Below, in pieces: positions 62,773 through 64,000 of a DNA stretch of 64,000 nt. Every line of letters starts with the position of its first letter. Position 1 is the stretch's first letter. The stretch comes from Mycolicibacterium rhodesiae NBB3 (GTDB lineage: Bacteria > Actinomycetota > Actinomycetes > Mycobacteriales > Mycobacteriaceae): NCBI RefSeq assembly GCF_000230895.2, contig NC_016604.1:930001-994000 (forward strand), read 5' to 3'. The translations under genes and the position numbers were made by a program. The notes beneath the pieces were generated by a model. The model was not told where the DNA came from. It saw only the letters and a list, made by a program, of their open reading frames with translations, and ran no database searches.

Positions 62773-63246
62773 CTAGAGGACTGACGGTGCCCCGTCGCGC
62801 ATGCGTCCCGCCCACATCGCACTCTCGGCCTTCGCGACGCTCACCACGTTGCAGGCGGTCTCCCACTGCTGGCTGTCGCGGTCGGTATGCGCTGCCGGCA
62901 GACCCGCCGCACTGCGCATGACCATCGAGCCGAGGTTGGGCGAGGTCATGTAAGGCACGACGAGCAGCTTCGCGCAGGTGCCACGGCCCTTCACCACCAT
63001 CAGGCGTGGACGTCGCGGTCCCGGCCTGTCGATCTTCCGGGTCCCGGTGACGATGGAATCGAGGTCCACCGGCCCGTCGGTGGGCGACCAGTTGATGCAG
63101 ATATCCACGATCTCGCCGAGCGGCGCATGCAGGACGCCGATCAACTCGGGCAGCTCCGAGGCGACCGAGCCGGTGTGTGGCCACCATGCCCCGTCGATGT
63201 CGGCGCCCAACTCGCGAGCGAGTACCAGTCGTACGGGGCGGGCCAT
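62773..63246 (-). CDS. DUF5994-like protein
   Basis: This 157-residue protein has the DUF5994-type DIDGAWWPHTGSVASELPEL and later VVKGRGTCAKLLVVPYMTSP. Its function is unknown. An in-frame upstream extension to 63417 exists, but Met at 63246 fits the domain boundary. Confidence 0.7.
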   Translation of the reverse strand: MARPVRLVLARELGADIDGAWWPHTGSVASELPELIGVLHAPLGEIVDICINWSPTDGPVDLDSIVTGTRKIDRPGPRRPRLMVVKGRGTCAKLLVVPYMTSPNLGSMVMRSAAGLPAAHTDRDSQQWETACNVVSVAKAESAMWAGRMRDGAPSVL

Positions 63247-63605
63247 TCGGCGCGTCCCCGAGAGACCGTTCACGCCGATGGTTTGGACTTGGGTGACTTC
63301 TTCTGGTCTTGATCCGAGAAAGCCGGCATCACCGTCGACTCGTTGGAAGTCGCTCGCTTCTCGACGATTTGGGGCTCGTACGGGTGTGAAAACAGGTCCG
63401 ACGAATCCATAGAACACGTCCTTAAAAAGTACGGGTGAACCCCATACATACGAATTGGGCGAACGGAGATCCGTTCGCAGGCAGATCGCGAGAGCAACGG
63501 AAAGAAGAAAGCTGGGCGAAACGGCCTAGCTCCAATTTACCCGATCATTGACGTCCGCAGGAACTTGCCTCCGTATTGGCGAAACCGGGGGCCCCTCAAA
63601 CGCGA
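63247..63605. other. Intergenic region before cspA
   Basis: About 360 bases without a supported gene. It includes a perfect 9-bp hairpin GCGAACGGA-GA-TCCGTTCGC at 63459-63478 and should hold the promoter of the DUF5994-like gene. Confidence 0.5.
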
Positions 63606-63637
63606 TGTGGGCTGGTGGAGATTCCCACCAGCCCACA
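63606..63637 (-). terminator. Strong hairpin terminator of cspA
   Basis: TGTGGGCTGGTGG (63606-63618) and CCACCAGCCCACA (63625-63637) form a 13-bp stem with a 6-base loop. It starts 14 bp after the cspA stop in the direction of transcription. Confidence 0.85.
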
Positions 63638-63650
63638 CACGAAGATCTCG

Positions 63651-63854
63651 TTATACGGCGGTCACACCGACTGCCTGCGGGCCCTTGGCCCCCTGCTCGA
63701 CGGTGAATTCGACTCGCTGGTTCTCCTCGAGCGACTTGTACCCGCTGCCTTGGATCTCGCTGAAGTGGACGAACACGTCATCCGCTCCGCCATCCGGCGC
63801 GATAAAACCGAAGCCCTTGTCGCTGTTGAACCACTTCACAGTTCCCTGCGTCAT
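63651..63854 (-). CDS. cspA: Cold-shock protein CspA-type
   Basis: This 67-residue protein is a complete cold-shock domain: [20 protein letters not shown] (RNP1), DVFVHFSEI (RNP2) and [11 protein letters not shown]. It binds single-stranded RNA and DNA and acts as an RNA chaperone. A GAGAGAAG-type ribosome site precedes the ATG. The AT-rich leader beyond 63854 reaches the window edge. Confidence 0.93.
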   Translation of the reverse strand: MTQGTVKWFNSDKGFGFIAPDGGADDVFVHFSEIQGSGYKSLEENQRVEFTVEQGAKGPQAVGVTAV

Positions 63855-64000
63855 ACTTTTCTACTTCTCTCATTGGAATTGGAATGTCGACAGACATCCT
63901 TCTAGAGGATAGCACGGTAACGCCTGTATCCGTATTCGATTGTGCTACACCACTTTTGGGGTGATATCCGATCTTGGTCGGCGAGTTCGAGGGATATGTC

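Noticed and set aside
1..64000. CRISPR arrays, rRNA, tRNA and complete insertion sequences
   Set aside because: No regularly spaced repeats, rRNA or tRNA cloverleaf signals, or transposase motifs were seen by eye; short RNAs could still be missed.

Overview
The window is a high-G+C actinobacterial chromosome segment, almost certainly from a rapidly growing Mycobacterium/Mycolicibacterium-type organism. The evidence is two tandem mycolic acid cyclopropane-synthase/methyltransferases, a KasA/KasB-like ketoacyl synthase, an LpqH-type lipoprotein, a hemophore-like secreted protein, a CYP125-type P450 with a FadE26/FadE27/FadD17-type steroid side-chain block, and mycobacterial-style Ser/Thr kinases. 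No rRNA, tRNA, IS element or CRISPR array was found by eye.

Positions 1-21.9 kb are accessory DNA. The first 8 kb, visibly less GC-rich than the rest, is a defence island: the C-terminal end of a type III-like restriction subunit, its DNA methyltransferase, an OLD-family ATPase/TOPRIM nuclease (GajA-like), a UvrD-like helicase fused to an Fe-S PD-(D/E)XK nuclease, and a small membrane-anchored protein. Next come components of a Wadjet/Ept (Mks-type condensin) plasmid-restriction system: jetA-jetB (8.3-10.4 kb) and jetC (13.8-17.1 kb). They are split by an opposite-strand STAS/RsbU-type anti-sigma regulatory pair, and no jetD is visible. jetA and jetC are preceded by near-identical leader sequences. 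From 17.5 to 21.9 kb lie a DsbA-like protein, a vapB with an N-terminally truncated vapC, an ERCC4 nuclease with an Lsr2-like tail, a coiled-coil protein, a SEC-C protein and a pRiA4b ORF-3-like protein.

Positions 22-25.4 kb hold the most unusual locus. A 61-residue Gly/Asp-rich peptide made of two near-perfect tandem units is followed tightly by a JmjC/cupin oxygenase and a sucrase/ferredoxin-like protein, then a hemerythrin-like protein. This looks like a peptide-modification (RiPP-like) operon.

Positions 25.4-41.2 kb are mixed metabolic and conserved mycobacterial genes: an alpha/beta hydrolase, AraC regulator, SQR-like flavoprotein, MFS pump, F420-type LLM oxidoreductase, SRPBCC protein, an acetyltransferase with a GyrA-like N-terminus, a transglutaminase, a putative di-iron oxygenase/ferredoxin/ferredoxin reductase/FAD monooxygenase operon, and a STAS protein.

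Positions 41.3-51.5 kb form a steroid/CoA-thioester degradation block. CYP125-like and a second P450 plus TetR flank a seven-gene, tightly overlapping minus-strand operon (fadE26-fadE27-maoC-maoC-ltp-OB fold-fadD17). A shared quasi-palindrome (ACACTTTC-NN-GAAAGTGT type) sits in front of both the operon and the second P450.

Positions 51.5-64 kb hold a serine hydrolase, a TetR divergent from a conserved protein, a hemophore-like protein, a two-kinase signalling cluster with a cyclic-nucleotide-binding-fold protein, two mycolic acid methyltransferases, a ketoacyl synthase paralogue with Asp and Asn in place of the catalytic Cys and one His, a DUF5994-like protein and a CspA cold-shock protein with a strong terminator. 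Many short inverted repeats were located by eye; two families of them recur at distant sites.
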